Assembly (NCBI RefSeq): GCF_014357575.1 | Contig: NZ_JACONW010000005.1 | Coordinates: 1 to 64,000, forward strand | DNA from: Pseudomonas folii | Lineage (GTDB): Bacteria > Pseudomonadota > Gammaproteobacteria > Pseudomonadales > Pseudomonadaceae | Direction: 5' to 3' | DNA: 64,000 bases | In this document: piece after piece, positions 45,583-55,094 of the stretch | Layout: every line of letters begins with the position of its first letter | How positions within the stretch are numbered: position 1 is the stretch's first letter | Made by a program: the position numbers and the translations under genes | The notes under the pieces: model-generated | Database searches by the model: none | Told to the model about the DNA's origin: nothing | What the model saw: the letters and a program-made list of their open reading frames with translations, nothing else

Positions 45583-46929
45583 TCAGGCGAAGATTTTTAG
45601 CAGGATGGTTGAACCGATGACCGTTGCAGCACCGCCAATGCGTGTGGAAATCTGAGCGAATGGCATCAGTTGCATGCGATTGGCAGCCGAGAGAATCGCA
45701 ACGTCGCCAGTCCCTCCCAAGCCACTGTGGCAGCAAGTGACAATCGCTGATTCGATGGGAAACATCTTCATTAGGTTGCCGACCAGAAATCCTGCCGCAG
45801 TCATTGCAACCACCACTGCGAGACACACCATAACGTAGCCGATAGAAAAGACCTTCACGACACTATCCAAGGGTACGTAGAGCATGCCCAGGCCGATCAT
45901 CACCGGCCATATAAAAGCCGACGAAACCAATTTGTAGAATGTATGGCAGCCTTTTTCGAGTCGATCTGGCAGGGCGCGCACGTACTTGAACACCACGGCG
46001 GCGAGAATCATCATCACCGGACCAGGGATGCCGACTACTTTTTCAAGCAAGCCACCGAAGACGAAGAACGCGCAGATCAACAGAACGCCAGCGCCCATCA
46101 GGCGAAAATCTACAGGGCCGTTGTCGTCTTCTTTGACCTTGAACTTGTCGTTCTCTTCTTTTGCACGGATCAGGGTGCCTTCACCGTTGATGGATGGTCG
46201 CTTGAGCGCGATGCGTGCCAGCACGCCGGAGCAAATGATTGCAATGATATTGCCAACTACCGCTGCCGGCACTAACTGAGCCACATACTGGTCCGGTGTG
46301 CCTCCTAGGATTGCAGAATACGCCAAGGACAAAGGCAGAATACCTTCTCCAATCCCACCGCCTAGAATAGGCACGATGATGAAGAAGAAGGTGTGGTGAA
46401 TCGTGTACCCAAACAGCTGGCCGACGAGCATTCCTGCGACGACTGCGGCGAGCGTTCCCGCTGCAAGTGGAATGAACATTCTCAGCATTCCCTGGATTAG
46501 GGTAAAGCGGCTCATGCCCAATATGCTGCCAACCACCAGACTGGCAATCACGAAGTAGAGAAAGTTGGCGTCCTTCATGAGCATCTTGGTGGCATCAATC
46601 GTCGGAGCACCAAAAAAACCGTAGAAAACTAAAACCGACGGCAGCATCAAGCAAAGAATAGCGCCGCCGCCAATTTCCTTGAGCAGGGGCAACCGCTGGC
46701 CGAGTTGTCCGAAAAACACGCCCATGGTCATGATGACGGCCAGTCCACCGATCATGTTTTTGGGCAAAAAGCCCAAGTGCGCGGACAGAAAAACTATGAC
46801 AGCAATACCAATGAAAATGGGTAATGGGATAACGCCGATTTCATACGCAAGTATAGAGTTCAATCGGCTTTTAATGCCGCTTGATGGGCGTGTGTTGCTT
46901 TCGACGGATTGCTTGTAGGGCGCATTCAT
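45583..46929 (-). CDS. 2-hydroxycarboxylate transporter (2HCT family, CitS/CimH-like)
   Basis: A 448-residue inner-membrane sodium- or proton-coupled carrier of the 2HCT family, which transports citrate, malate, citramalate or lactate. Two family-defining GGxG loops are visible: PILGGGIGEGILPLS in the middle and CHSGLGGTGDVAILSAANRM near the C-terminus, where ISTRIGG follows. AGAGGAA precedes the ATG at 46929. It is divergent from the LysR gene at 47048. The leuCD-like genes just beyond suggest that the imported acid is a 2-hydroxy C4/C5 dicarboxylate. A remnant of a paralogue lies at 33908. Confidence 0.92.
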   Translation of the reverse strand: MNAPYKQSVESNTRPSSGIKSRLNSILAYEIGVIPLPIFIGIAVIVFLSAHLGFLPKNMIGGLAVIMTMGVFFGQLGQRLPLLKEIGGGAILCLMLPSVLVFYGFFGAPTIDATKMLMKDANFLYFVIASLVVGSILGMSRFTLIQGMLRMFIPLAAGTLAAVVAGMLVGQLFGYTIHHTFFFIIVPILGGGIGEGILPLSLAYSAILGGTPDQYVAQLVPAAVVGNIIAIICSGVLARIALKRPSINGEGTLIRAKEENDKFKVKEDDNGPVDFRLMGAGVLLICAFFVFGGLLEKVVGIPGPVMMILAAVVFKYVRALPDRLEKGCHTFYKLVSSAFIWPVMIGLGMLYVPLDSVVKVFSIGYVMVCLAVVVAMTAAGFLVGNLMKMFPIESAIVTCCHSGLGGTGDVAILSAANRMQLMPFAQISTRIGGAATVIGSTILLKIFA

Positions 46930-47047
46930 GGTGCGTATTCCTCTGGTTGTTTTTATCGAGGATGTTTTTAGGTCACGGCCAGCGCGATGCATTGATCGGG
47001 CATTTTTGATGTTATCCTTGAAGAATTACATAATAAATAGCTAGGTC

Positions 47048-47974
47048 ATGACCCTTATGAACACGAATCGTGAGCAATCTTTGCTGCCAGATGACCTACG
47101 CGTATTTCTCACGGTCATTCGCAAAAACGGTTTCAATCACGCGGCTGAAGCGCTCGGTTATTCACCTGCTTATGTCAGCAAACGCGTTTCGATTCTTGAA
47201 GCTACTCTCGGTGCCAGGCTTCTGCATCGCACTACCCGGCGAATCGCACTGACTGACGATGGAGAGCGTGTCCGGGTCTGGGCGACTGGTTTTTTGGGGG
47301 ACATGGACGACTTCATCAGCGAGCTGACCGACTCGCGACAGCAATTGCGTGGGAGTCTGCATATTTGTAGCACCTTCGGCTTCGGCCGAAACCACGTGGC
47401 TCCGGCCATCACTACCTTGTCTCAGCTCTATCCAAAGCTGGAGATCCGCCTTGATGTATTTGACCGTGTAGTAGATATCGTCAACGAAGGCTTCGATCTT
47501 GAGATTCGCGTCGGTGACGATTTACCCAGTCAGTTCTTAGGCAAGAAACTGGTGAGCAACCGCAGAGTGCTTTGCGCAACCCCTGAATACCTTGAGCGCC
47601 GAGGGACACCGCAGACAGTCGATGAACTCGCTGCCCACGACTGCCTTGTGCTCAAAGAGCGCAACAATGCATTCGGCATCTGGAATCTTGCGCGTGGAGG
47701 GACGGAGGAGTCGGTCAGGGTCAGCGGCCCTTTGTCATCGAACAATGGCGAGATTGTACTGCGTTGGGCACTGAGCGGCGCTGGCATCATTCTACGATCG
47801 CTTTGGGACGTCAAACCCATGCTTGAGAGTGGCGAATTGGTACAAGTTTTGAATGACTACAGCCAGAGCGCCAACGTTTGGGCGGTGTACCCGACGCGGG
47901 TCAGCCAGTCGGCCAAGCTAAGAGTTTGTATCGAATTCTTCGAACAGCATTTCCACGAGTTGTCCTTGGGCTGA
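47048..47974 (+). CDS. LysR family transcriptional regulator
   Basis: A 308-residue LysR-type regulator. The DNA-binding helix region is AEALGYSPAYVSKRVSILEA, and RLLHRTTRRIALTDDG follows. It resembles DmlR/TtdR-type regulators of dicarboxylate metabolism, which fits its place between a 2HCT transporter (divergent) and the leuCD-like genes (convergent). An ATG at 47057 is an alternative start. An organic acid inducer is inferred from context. Confidence 0.92.
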   Translation: MTLMNTNREQSLLPDDLRVFLTVIRKNGFNHAAEALGYSPAYVSKRVSILEATLGARLLHRTTRRIALTDDGERVRVWATGFLGDMDDFISELTDSRQQLRGSLHICSTFGFGRNHVAPAITTLSQLYPKLEIRLDVFDRVVDIVNEGFDLEIRVGDDLPSQFLGKKLVSNRRVLCATPEYLERRGTPQTVDELAAHDCLVLKERNNAFGIWNLARGGTEESVRVSGPLSSNNGEIVLRWALSGAGIILRSLWDVKPMLESGELVQVLNDYSQSANVWAVYPTRVSQSAKLRVCIEFFEQHFHELSLG

Positions 47975-48030
47975 AATCTGAGCGCAGACATCTCAGCGTA
48001 AACGCACTTAGATGTCCGCACTCAATGCAA

Positions 48031-48639
48031 TCAGCCAAGCCACGGGTTCTGTGCCAAGTGCTGTGTTTCGAAAGCACGGATTTGCTCAGACTTCTGTAAG
48101 GTACTTCCAATAGCGTCGAGGCCTAGCATCAGTGACTCTTTGCGCAACCCATCGATCTTGAACGCAATAGCTGACCCGTCGCTGAGCTTAATCGTTTGAT
48201 TGGGTAGATCGACGCTGATAGTTGTCGTCGACTGCTGACTCACCACTCGCGCAAGCGCTCGCAGTTCGCTCTCGGCAAGCTGAATGGCCAGCACCCCATT
48301 GCGCTGGCAATTGTCGTAGAAAATGCCGGCGAAGCTGGTGCCAATCAACGCGCGGACGCCCAGTTGCTTCAGACCCCATACGGCATGCTCGCGACTCGAT
48401 CCGCAACCAAAATTCGGACCAACAACGAGAAAACTGGCCGCGCTCCAGGCTGGTTGATTGAGCACGAACTCTGGATTCAGGTCCCCGGACTTAAGAAAGC
48501 GCAGGTCAAAGAACACACCTTTGTCCAACCCACTACGGTCAATACCTTTTAGGAACTGCTTGGGCATGATCACATCGGTGTCGACATTAGACGCCAGGAT
48601 AGGGGCAGCTTTGCCAGTGACGATTTCAAAGGGTTGCAT
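48031..48639 (-). CDS. LeuD-like isopropylmalate-isomerase-family small subunit
   Basis: A 202-residue aconitase-family swivelling subunit. The mobile-loop region is ILASNVDTDVIMPKQFLKG, and the substrate-binding GCGSSREHAVWGLKQLGVRA is intact. With the large subunit just upstream (3-bp gap) it forms a hydro-lyase/isomerase. Sequence does not tell 3-isopropylmalate from maleate, citraconate or related acids. No leuA or leuB adjoins, and a 2HCT transporter and LysR gene do, so a catabolic role (maleate hydratase or citramalate dehydratase type) is preferred as inference. Confidence 0.85.
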   Translation of the reverse strand: MQPFEIVTGKAAPILASNVDTDVIMPKQFLKGIDRSGLDKGVFFDLRFLKSGDLNPEFVLNQPAWSAASFLVVGPNFGCGSSREHAVWGLKQLGVRALIGTSFAGIFYDNCQRNGVLAIQLAESELRALARVVSQQSTTTISVDLPNQTIKLSDGSAIAFKIDGLRKESLMLGLDAIGSTLQKSEQIRAFETQHLAQNPWLG

Positions 48640-48642
48640 GGC

Positions 48643-50064
48643 TCAAGCCTCCTCGGCGAACGAACGGACATCGGACAGGTGGCCATGAATTGCTGCTGCC
48701 GCTACCATGGCAGGGCTCATCAAGTGGGTACGAGCACCGGCGCCCTGACGACCTTCGAAGTTGCGGTTGGTGCTGGATGCACAGCGGTCACCGGGAGCTA
48801 GAACGTCATCATTCATGGCCAGGCACATGGAACATCCCGATTGACGCCATTCGAAGCCAGCATCTAGGAAAATCTTGGCCAGTCCTTCCTCTTCAGCCTG
48901 ATCACGCACCAGAGTCGAGCCGGGTACGATCATGGCCCGCACTGTAGGCGCGACTTTCTTGCCTTCCACGACCCGCGCGACGTCGCGCAGGTCTTCAATC
49001 CTGGCGTTCGTGCATGAGCCGATAAAAGCGTGGCTGATGGCAACCTCATCCAGACGCATGCCTGGCTCCAGACCCATGTATTTCAGCGCGCGCTGCATGC
49101 CTTGTCGAAGGATTAGGTCGGCCTCATCATTCGGGTCCGGAACGGTAGCGCCGATAGCCGATGCCTGATCAGGGCTAGTACCCCACGTCACCATGGGCTC
49201 CAGGTCGTCGACGTCGACTACAACTTCCGCATCGAAGGTTGCATCCTTGTCAGAATAGAGCTCACGCCATTTTTTTTCGGCCGCCTCCCACTGTTCGCCT
49301 TTTGGGGCGCGAGGTTTGGATTTAACGTAGGCATAAACCTTCTCGTCCGGCGCCATGAAGGCTCCGCGTGCTCCAGCTTCCACGGCCATGTTGCAGATAG
49401 TCATACGAGCCTCGACGCTCAGTGCCGAGATAGCTGGTCCAGTGAATTCAATAGCGTAGCCGGTCGCACCAGAGGCGCCGATCTTTTCGATCAGCACCAT
49501 GATGATGTCCTTGGAGGTCACGCCCATACGCAACTGGCCGTTCACTGTCACGCGCATAGATCTCAGGCGCTTGTAGACGAGAGTTTGCGTGGCCAGCAAG
49601 TGTTCAATTTCCGAGGTGCCGATACCGAAACCAAACGCTCCAAGTGCGCCGTAGGTCGTCGTATGGCTATCGCCAGCCGCAACTACCATACCCGGCAAGA
49701 TGAAGCCCTGCTCGGGAGCGACTACGTGTTCGATACCTTGCCGTTTATCCAGCACATCAAAGAGTTCAATGCCAAATTCGCGGCAGTTTTCTTCGAAGTA
49801 TGAGACCTGTAGAGCACCGCCTGCATCTGGCATGGCAGCCACACGAGCGGGCGCGGTGGGATTGACGTGGTCGACGACGGCCAATGTCGCCGAAGGCCTC
49901 CAAACCCTGCGTTTCGCTTCGCGCAGACCGCTGAAAGCTTGAGGGCTGGTGTATTCATTGGCGACTTGACGGTCAATGTAGAGCAACACGTGCCCCTGAT
50001 CATCAAGGGTGCACACTGTGTGACTGTCGATATGCTTCTGGTAAAGGGTACGAGGGCTGGTCAT
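48643..50064 (-). CDS. LeuC-like isopropylmalate-isomerase-family large subunit
   Basis: A 473-residue aconitase-superfamily protein. The three [4Fe-4S] cysteines are C351 (GSCTNARIEDL), C411 and C414 (SGCSMCLAMN), and the GDSHTTTYGALGAFGFGIGT signature lies at 131-150. The usual DHNVPT/S active-site stretch reads DHVNPT, a departure from biosynthetic LeuC. The start at 50064 is by family similarity; the frame is open to 50106. It forms a heterodimer with the LeuD-like subunit. A paralogue of the housekeeping LeuC acting on another acid is most likely. Confidence 0.88.
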   Translation of the reverse strand: MTSPRTLYQKHIDSHTVCTLDDQGHVLLYIDRQVANEYTSPQAFSGLREAKRRVWRPSATLAVVDHVNPTAPARVAAMPDAGGALQVSYFEENCREFGIELFDVLDKRQGIEHVVAPEQGFILPGMVVAAGDSHTTTYGALGAFGFGIGTSEIEHLLATQTLVYKRLRSMRVTVNGQLRMGVTSKDIIMVLIEKIGASGATGYAIEFTGPAISALSVEARMTICNMAVEAGARGAFMAPDEKVYAYVKSKPRAPKGEQWEAAEKKWRELYSDKDATFDAEVVVDVDDLEPMVTWGTSPDQASAIGATVPDPNDEADLILRQGMQRALKYMGLEPGMRLDEVAISHAFIGSCTNARIEDLRDVARVVEGKKVAPTVRAMIVPGSTLVRDQAEEEGLAKIFLDAGFEWRQSGCSMCLAMNDDVLAPGDRCASSTNRNFEGRQGAGARTHLMSPAMVAAAAIHGHLSDVRSFAEEA

Positions 50065-50504
50065 AGCAGTTCGCTCTTTTTTGTTGTGCGAGATCACGGT
50101 AAACATGATTCACAGAATATTCTTATTGGAAAACGCATCAATAGCTTCAAGGTGATCGTGTAGAACACGTATTGTGTTCAATTGAATTGTTTTGATAGCT
50201 AATAGTTCGCGTTAGGCTTCATCTGGGCCTTTTCGGCAACAGTTCTAAGCAGAGAAACGGGAAGCTGGCGCGCATTGCTGTAGCGCTCCGAGTGGACGGC
50301 GAAGGGATCGACCGAAGACTAATCTGATCGTGACGATCGCCTGTTCGGTGAACCGGCATTAAGAGAGTGGTCAAACAGAAACATAATCAGCATTTACGGA
50401 TGAGCCAGCAGTGAGTTCAGAGCCAAAGGCATCAGCGACCAAAAGCTTAAAATGGGAGTCACCCATTCGTTCGATAGGTAGCTGGCCTGAGTCGACGGCC
50501 TTGA
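50065..50504. other. Intergenic region between leuC-like gene and relaxase remnant
   Basis: About 440 bp. The right-hand part must hold the promoter for the leuCD-like pair. A 70-codon minus-strand frame (50371-50583) overlaps the end of the relaxase remnant and has no recognised similarity. Nothing else was identified. Confidence 0.45.
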
Positions 50505-51448
50505 CTATCTGGGGTATGTGATAGTCCGAAAGCAGGTGCGATTGTCGGTAAACCATCGAATTGAAAAAAAAGTTAAGCCACAAGACTGCGGGACGTTAGC
50601 CAGTTGGTTATCGAAAGCGATGCTCACCGTTCCGCTGAAAGCTTCAGGCCGGTCTTCGCTCCCCCAGATCAATGTCGGTTGAAGGCGCAGAAAGGTGAAG
50701 ATCTGCTGCCAGTTTCCCTGCGACACGAGCGCAGTCCAAATCGCTTTACCTTCCTGAGTCGACTCGACCAGTCCATGCGATTGCAGTTCGTCGAACACGG
50801 CGATGTTAGATGAAGGAATACCTTCAATCGATTGCGACAGCAGGTAGGCTCGCAGCTTATCCGTGACCGTTTTGCTGACAAGCCATAGGGCATCCTCGGT
50901 CAGCCATCCCGCGGCACCCGGCTGGTTGAGTTTCAGCTCGTGCTGGACCAGATGACGCAACCCGCTGATCAGGTGGTACTGCAGTGAAAGACTGTGCGCT
51001 TGTAATGCCTTGCTTGGGTTGCCGCCGATGTTCTGTGCGGTAGAAACGCGGTCGGCCTGCATCACCAACTCACCGAGCACGCCAGCGCGTTCGTACTGAC
51101 CTGCCAGGACATATAACAGGCTAGCCCATAGTGGCGGAAAGCCACAAACTGCACGCGACCAGCTCCAGCCCATGGTCAAGCATGCCGCCGAGATACGCAT
51201 GGTGGTGTGTCTCGCTGGCGGGGAGTTGCTGGACTTGTTCAGCGTAACGATGTATCGGATTTAAATAGAGCTGGCTGAACTGCGCGTGGGAGAGGGCGGT
51301 GTACTGCCATATGCGGTCTAGTAACTGACGGCGGTGCTCCGCAGCCAACAAGCTGTCGGCCGATTCGATAGGCAGGTAACCTCCGACGACGTTGGCGGTC
51401 GGTGGCGGGGGGGGGCTTCTGCCTTTTGTGGCGAAACAGGCTGAGCAT
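50505..51448 (-). pseudogene. Remnant of a MobH/TraI-type relaxase gene of an integrative conjugative element
   Basis: The gene starts at 51448 (MLSLFRHKRQKPPP). A frameshift at a G9 tract (51408-51416) follows; then the frame encodes LLAAEHRRQLLDRIWQYTAL and HHHAYLGGMLDHGLELVA. The metal-binding core is deleted, and the sequence resumes in another frame with LLYVLAGQYERAGVLGELVM, NIGGNPSKALQAHSLSLQYH and WLTEDALWLVSKTVTDKLRA, then fades. This is the MobH-family relaxase of PFGI-1/ICEclc-like elements, with at least two frame changes and a large internal deletion. Confidence 0.85.
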
Positions 51449-51492
51449 CGTAATCTCCGGGAAATGGCTGGGAAAGTGGCCTTTTAGCTTTT

Positions 51493-51828
51493 TTGGATAG
51501 AACTCTTACCCTTGAGTCCCCATTCCCTTCCAACCCTTACCTGTTCTTTTGGCTCGTGTCCCTTTATGCGGCAATAGGGATATTGATTTTGCTAGGCATT
51601 GTTTTGTTGGTGGCTGGTACGGCAAAGACAAGAGTCGGTACACTGCGGTGCCTATTTTTGGGTCTTGCCATGAATCTCACTCACGCCACGCTCGTGCTGC
51701 TGCTCGCGGCACGTATCCATGGGACCGACGAAGCCGTCAGGGCTTCAGCGAAGAGTGTGGTCAAGAAGTTGCCGCGCAGTAAACGCGATCTCGTGCGGCA
51801 GTTCCTTATGTCGTATGGCGTCCCATAA
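51493..51828 (+). CDS. Small membrane protein, unrecognised, possibly truncated
   Basis: A frame of 111 codons starting at a TTG (51493), with two hydrophobic segments (near residues 16-43 and 52-75) and a basic end (KSVVKKLPRSKRDLVRQF). No family was recognised. Its last 28 codons lie antisense to an element remnant (51745-52023), so the 3' part may be a fusion product of rearrangement. It is divergent from the relaxase remnant. Expression is uncertain. Confidence 0.35.
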   Translation: MDRTLTLESPFPSNPYLFFWLVSLYAAIGILILLGIVLLVAGTAKTRVGTLRCLFLGLAMNLTHATLVLLLAARIHGTDEAVRASAKSVVKKLPRSKRDLVRQFLMSYGVP

Positions 51829-52023
51829 GATATCGAGTTTCTGGGCCAAGGATGGCCATTGCTTGAGTCTACTGCTTGGGCTACTCGGATTCGGATTCTC
51901 CTGAGTGATTAAGGATTCGAAATCCATTAGTCCGCACCAGCGAATTGCTACCTCGATGGGACGGTAGAACAATTTTGCGTGGGGATGGGGCCAGCAGTAT
52001 TCGTCCATAAAGCCATCCTGCAT
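51745..52023 (-). pseudogene. Truncated conserved gene of a conjugative element
   Basis: A 92-codon frame starting MQDGFMDEYCWPHPHAKLFY, then RPIEVAIRWCGLMDFESLIT and HKELPHEI. It resembles conserved hypothetical proteins carried near the relaxase gene in PFGI-1-like elements. The usual C-terminal part is missing: the frame ends early at 51745. The match is from memory of the family and should be treated with caution. Confidence 0.5.
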
Positions 52024-52544
52024 CCTTCAAGATGTCTGCGTCAGTCAGTCATGAGAGCACTGTTTCTTGTTCCAAGAGCAAACATTGATGGCTGAAAGTC
52101 GGGGCGCATCTCTACGTAGGCGAAATTTCATGGCAACCCGAGCTGATTCTCAGATCGATTCGTTATCCTCATTAATCATTATTTATCGTATCTAAATTTG
52201 TCCAGCTTTCCTGACGAATGACCGTCCCAAGGCAACCTGCGCCTTTCCTGGGTTGAAGGCGTTTGAAAAAAAGGTTCCAGTTGAAAACTCAGGCGTTTCC
52301 GCGGGACTTTCGCTCACCTAGCACTCAACGAAAGCTTTCCCGCTAGCTCGCGCTGTGATTCTCTGAACGGTTCCAGATCGGCCCTCGGTCAGGCGGCCCG
52401 GCAGCTTGGCTACCGCTCAACTGGTCGTTAATTTCCATGCTCACCCTGATGCGTTCTGGACTCATTGCGACGAGTGGCCAGCTTGGCAGTAGGCCTCTTC
52501 CGCCCGCTTGTGGTGGCTTTGGCAAATCGATTTCAGTTAATATT
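52024..52544. other. Intergenic region upstream of the ferulate genes
   Basis: About 520 bp. A 60-codon frame on the minus strand (52343-52525) is not recognised. The last 60 bp become AT-rich and end in the inverted repeat at 52545, so the ech promoter should lie at the right edge. Confidence 0.45.
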
Positions 52545-52557
52545 ATTAATGGTTAAT
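52545..52557. promoter_or_regulatory. Candidate MarR operator upstream of ech
   Basis: ATTAA-TGG-TTAAT is a perfect inverted repeat with a 3-bp centre, 72 bp upstream of ech. The same element with one mismatch occurs before the MarR-type gene at 57022 (57524-57536). Confidence 0.6.
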
Positions 52558-52628
52558 TGACATAACTACTTGCGCGGGCTAGCTTGAGCTCATCGGCAAA
52601 ACACTGCAATCAACAACAGAGGTGTGAG

Positions 52629-53459
52629 ATGAGTAAATACGACAATCGCTGGCACACAGTAATGGTAAACGTAGAGGGCGGTATCGCTTGGATAACGTTG
52701 AATCGCCCCGAAAAGCGCAATGCCATGAGCCCGACCCTGAACAGGGAAATGCGTGACGTATTGGAGACTGTCGAGCAGGACCCAGAAGCTCAGGTGTTGG
52801 TTCTGACAGGCGCGGGCACTGCTTGGACGGCTGGTATGGATCTCAAGGAATACTTCCGGGAAGTAGACGGCGGTCCTGAAATTCTTCAAGAGAAGATTCG
52901 TCGTGATGCTTCTGAATGGCAGTGGAAGTTATTGCGCATGTACAGCAAACCGACAATCGCCATGGTCAACGGTTGGTGCTTTGGCGGTGGTTTTAGCCCG
53001 CTTGTGGCGTGCGATCTTGCGATCTGTGCGGATGAGGCGACCTTCGGCCTTTCCGAGATCAATTGGGGGATTCCACCGGGCAATCTGGTTAGCAAAGCGA
53101 TGGCTGATACGGTCGGGCATAGGCAGTCGCTTTACTACATCATGACTGGCAACACCTTCAACGGTCAGAAGGCCGCCGAGATGGGCCTGGTCAACAAGAG
53201 CGTTCCGCTGTCGCAGTTGCGCGAAGAGGTGACCTTGCTGGCTCAGGACCTCTTAAACAAGAACCCGGTGATATTGCGCGCCGCCAAGCACGGCTTCAAG
53301 CGATGCCGTGAGCTAACGTGGGAGCAGAGTGAAGATTACCTGTACGCCAAGCTTGATCAGGCACAGCTACGAGATCCAGAGCACGGACGCGAGCAAGGTT
53401 TGAAACAGTTTCTGGACGACAAAAGCATCAAGCCAGGGCTGCAAGCTTATAAACGTTGA
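52629..53459 (+). CDS. ech: p-Hydroxycinnamoyl-CoA hydratase/lyase (feruloyl-CoA to vanillin)
   Basis: A 276-residue crotonase-fold enzyme. It hydrates and cleaves feruloyl-CoA to vanillin and acetyl-CoA (p-coumaroyl-CoA to 4-hydroxybenzaldehyde). Residues implicated in the characterised Pseudomonas enzyme are all present: Y75 (MDLKEYF), S123 (GGGFSPL), E143 (FGLSEINWG) and Y239 (SEDYLYA). GAGGTGTGAG precedes the ATG at 52629. It is followed by vdh and fcs in the same direction, giving the complete CoA-dependent, non-beta-oxidative route from ferulate to vanillate. Confidence 0.96.
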   Translation: MSKYDNRWHTVMVNVEGGIAWITLNRPEKRNAMSPTLNREMRDVLETVEQDPEAQVLVLTGAGTAWTAGMDLKEYFREVDGGPEILQEKIRRDASEWQWKLLRMYSKPTIAMVNGWCFGGGFSPLVACDLAICADEATFGLSEINWGIPPGNLVSKAMADTVGHRQSLYYIMTGNTFNGQKAAEMGLVNKSVPLSQLREEVTLLAQDLLNKNPVILRAAKHGFKRCRELTWEQSEDYLYAKLDQAQLRDPEHGREQGLKQFLDDKSIKPGLQAYKR

Positions 53460-53539
53460 GCCTGATAGGCAGCGCGTTTCATTCACCAGGAGCGCGTATC
53501 GCCCTTTCTGACAATCAAAATAATAGAGGGAATACCCCC

Positions 53540-54988
53540 ATGTTTGACGTGCCGTTATTGATAGGTGGCCAGGCTCGCCCGGCCAGCGATGGCAAGACCT
53601 TCGAGCGTCGCCATCCTCTAAGCGGGGAAGTTGTTTCCAGGGTGGCCGCAGCGACAGTAGACGATGCCGATGCTGCCGTCAGCGCCGCAGAGGCTGCATT
53701 CCCTGCCTGGGCGGCGCTTGGGCCAGGAGAGCGCCGCAGTAGATTGTTACGTGCGGCTGATCTGGTACAAGCGCGCAGTCAAATGTTCGTGGACATGGCG
53801 GTTGAGACAGGCGCAATGAGCAACTGGTATGGTTTTAATGTAAAGCTAGCCGCCAATATACTGCGCGAAGCCGCCTCGATGACGACTCAGATCAATGGTC
53901 AGGTCATCCCTTCCGATGTGCCAGGCAGCTTTGCCATGGCTTTGCGTCAACCCTGCGGTGTGGTGCTCGGAATCGCGCCTTGGAATGCGCCTGTCATCCT
54001 TGCCACTCGAGCCATCGCTATGCCGTTGGCCTGTGGCAACACCGTCGTTCTCAAGTCTTCCGAGTCGAGCCCCGCAGTGCATCGACTGATGGGGCAAGTG
54101 CTGCATGAGGCGGGATTGGGCGATGGTGTGGTCAATATCATCAGCAACGCGCCTCAGGATGCGGCAGCTATCGTCGAGCGTTTGATCGCTAATCCGGCGG
54201 TGCGTCGTGTCAACTTTACCGGCTCTACCCATGTAGGGCGAATTGTAGGTGAGTTGTCGGCACGTCACTTAAAGCCAGCGTTGCTGGAGTTGGGCGGTAA
54301 GGCACCCCTGTTGGTGCTTGATGATGCAGACCTGGACGCGGCGGTTGGAGCTGCTGCGTTTGGCGCCTACTTCAATCAGGGGCAAATATGCATGTCCACC
54401 GAGCGGTTGATCGTAGATCAGCGGATTGCCGATGTCTTTATCGAAAAACTGGTGCATAAGGTCGCGACTTTACGCGCTGGTGATCCTGACGCTGCTGACT
54501 CGGTCCTGGGATCGTTGATCGACGCTTCGGCAGGGCAGCGCATCAAGGTTTTAGTTGATGACGCACTCAGCAAGGGCGCGCGGCTACTGATTGGAGGACA
54601 AGTTGAGGGCAGTGTCATGCAACCAACCTTGCTTGACGGCGTTACCGACCGCATGCGGCTATATCGAGACGAGTCGTTCGGCCCGGTTGCGGTCGTGTTG
54701 CGCGGGGAGGGCGACGAGGCGCTACTTTCGCTAGCCAATGATTCCTCGTTCGGGCTTTCGTCCGCTATTTTCAGTCGTGACACCAGCCGGGCTCTCGCGC
54801 TTGCCCAGCGGCTTGAATCAGGCATCTGTCACATTAATGGCCCGACGGTACACGATGAGGCGCAGATGCCGTTTGGAGGCGTCAAAGCCAGTGGTTATGG
54901 AAGTTTTGGCGGCAGTGCTTCTATCGAGCATTTCACCCAATTGCGCTGGGTGACTTTGCAAAACGGCCCTCGTCATTACCCGATCTGA
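53540..54988 (+). CDS. vdh: Vanillin dehydrogenase (aldehyde dehydrogenase family)
   Basis: A 482-residue NAD(P)-dependent aldehyde dehydrogenase, the usual length of Vdh. The oxyanion asparagine N149 (IAPWNAP), general base E250 (LLELGGKAP) and catalytic cysteine C284 (NQGQICMSTE) are visible. It oxidises vanillin and 4-hydroxybenzaldehyde to the acids. AGAGGG lies before the ATG at 53540; the frame is open to 53456 but only overlaps ech. Second gene of the ferulate set. Confidence 0.95.
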   Translation: MFDVPLLIGGQARPASDGKTFERRHPLSGEVVSRVAAATVDDADAAVSAAEAAFPAWAALGPGERRSRLLRAADLVQARSQMFVDMAVETGAMSNWYGFNVKLAANILREAASMTTQINGQVIPSDVPGSFAMALRQPCGVVLGIAPWNAPVILATRAIAMPLACGNTVVLKSSESSPAVHRLMGQVLHEAGLGDGVVNIISNAPQDAAAIVERLIANPAVRRVNFTGSTHVGRIVGELSARHLKPALLELGGKAPLLVLDDADLDAAVGAAAFGAYFNQGQICMSTERLIVDQRIADVFIEKLVHKVATLRAGDPDAADSVLGSLIDASAGQRIKVLVDDALSKGARLLIGGQVEGSVMQPTLLDGVTDRMRLYRDESFGPVAVVLRGEGDEALLSLANDSSFGLSSAIFSRDTSRALALAQRLESGICHINGPTVHDEAQMPFGGVKASGYGSFGGSASIEHFTQLRWVTLQNGPRHYPI

Positions 54989-55094
54989 AGGGCATATCCC
55001 TGACCAACAATAACAAAAGGGCGTTAGCCCATATCGCGGCCTTTTACAGACTTTAATTTGGAGTCGGGGCACGCGCCTTGCTAAAGGACAGTGC

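Noticed and set aside
48031-50064. Assignment of the LeuCD-like pair to leucine biosynthesis.
   Set aside because: There is no leuA/leuB context, the active-site stretch is altered and an acid transporter with LysR is linked. Not excluded, but less likely than a catabolic paralogue.
50371-50583. A 70-codon minus-strand frame next to the relaxase remnant.
   Set aside because: It reads like protein in part but matches no family I know and overlaps the remnant; insufficient support for a gene call.
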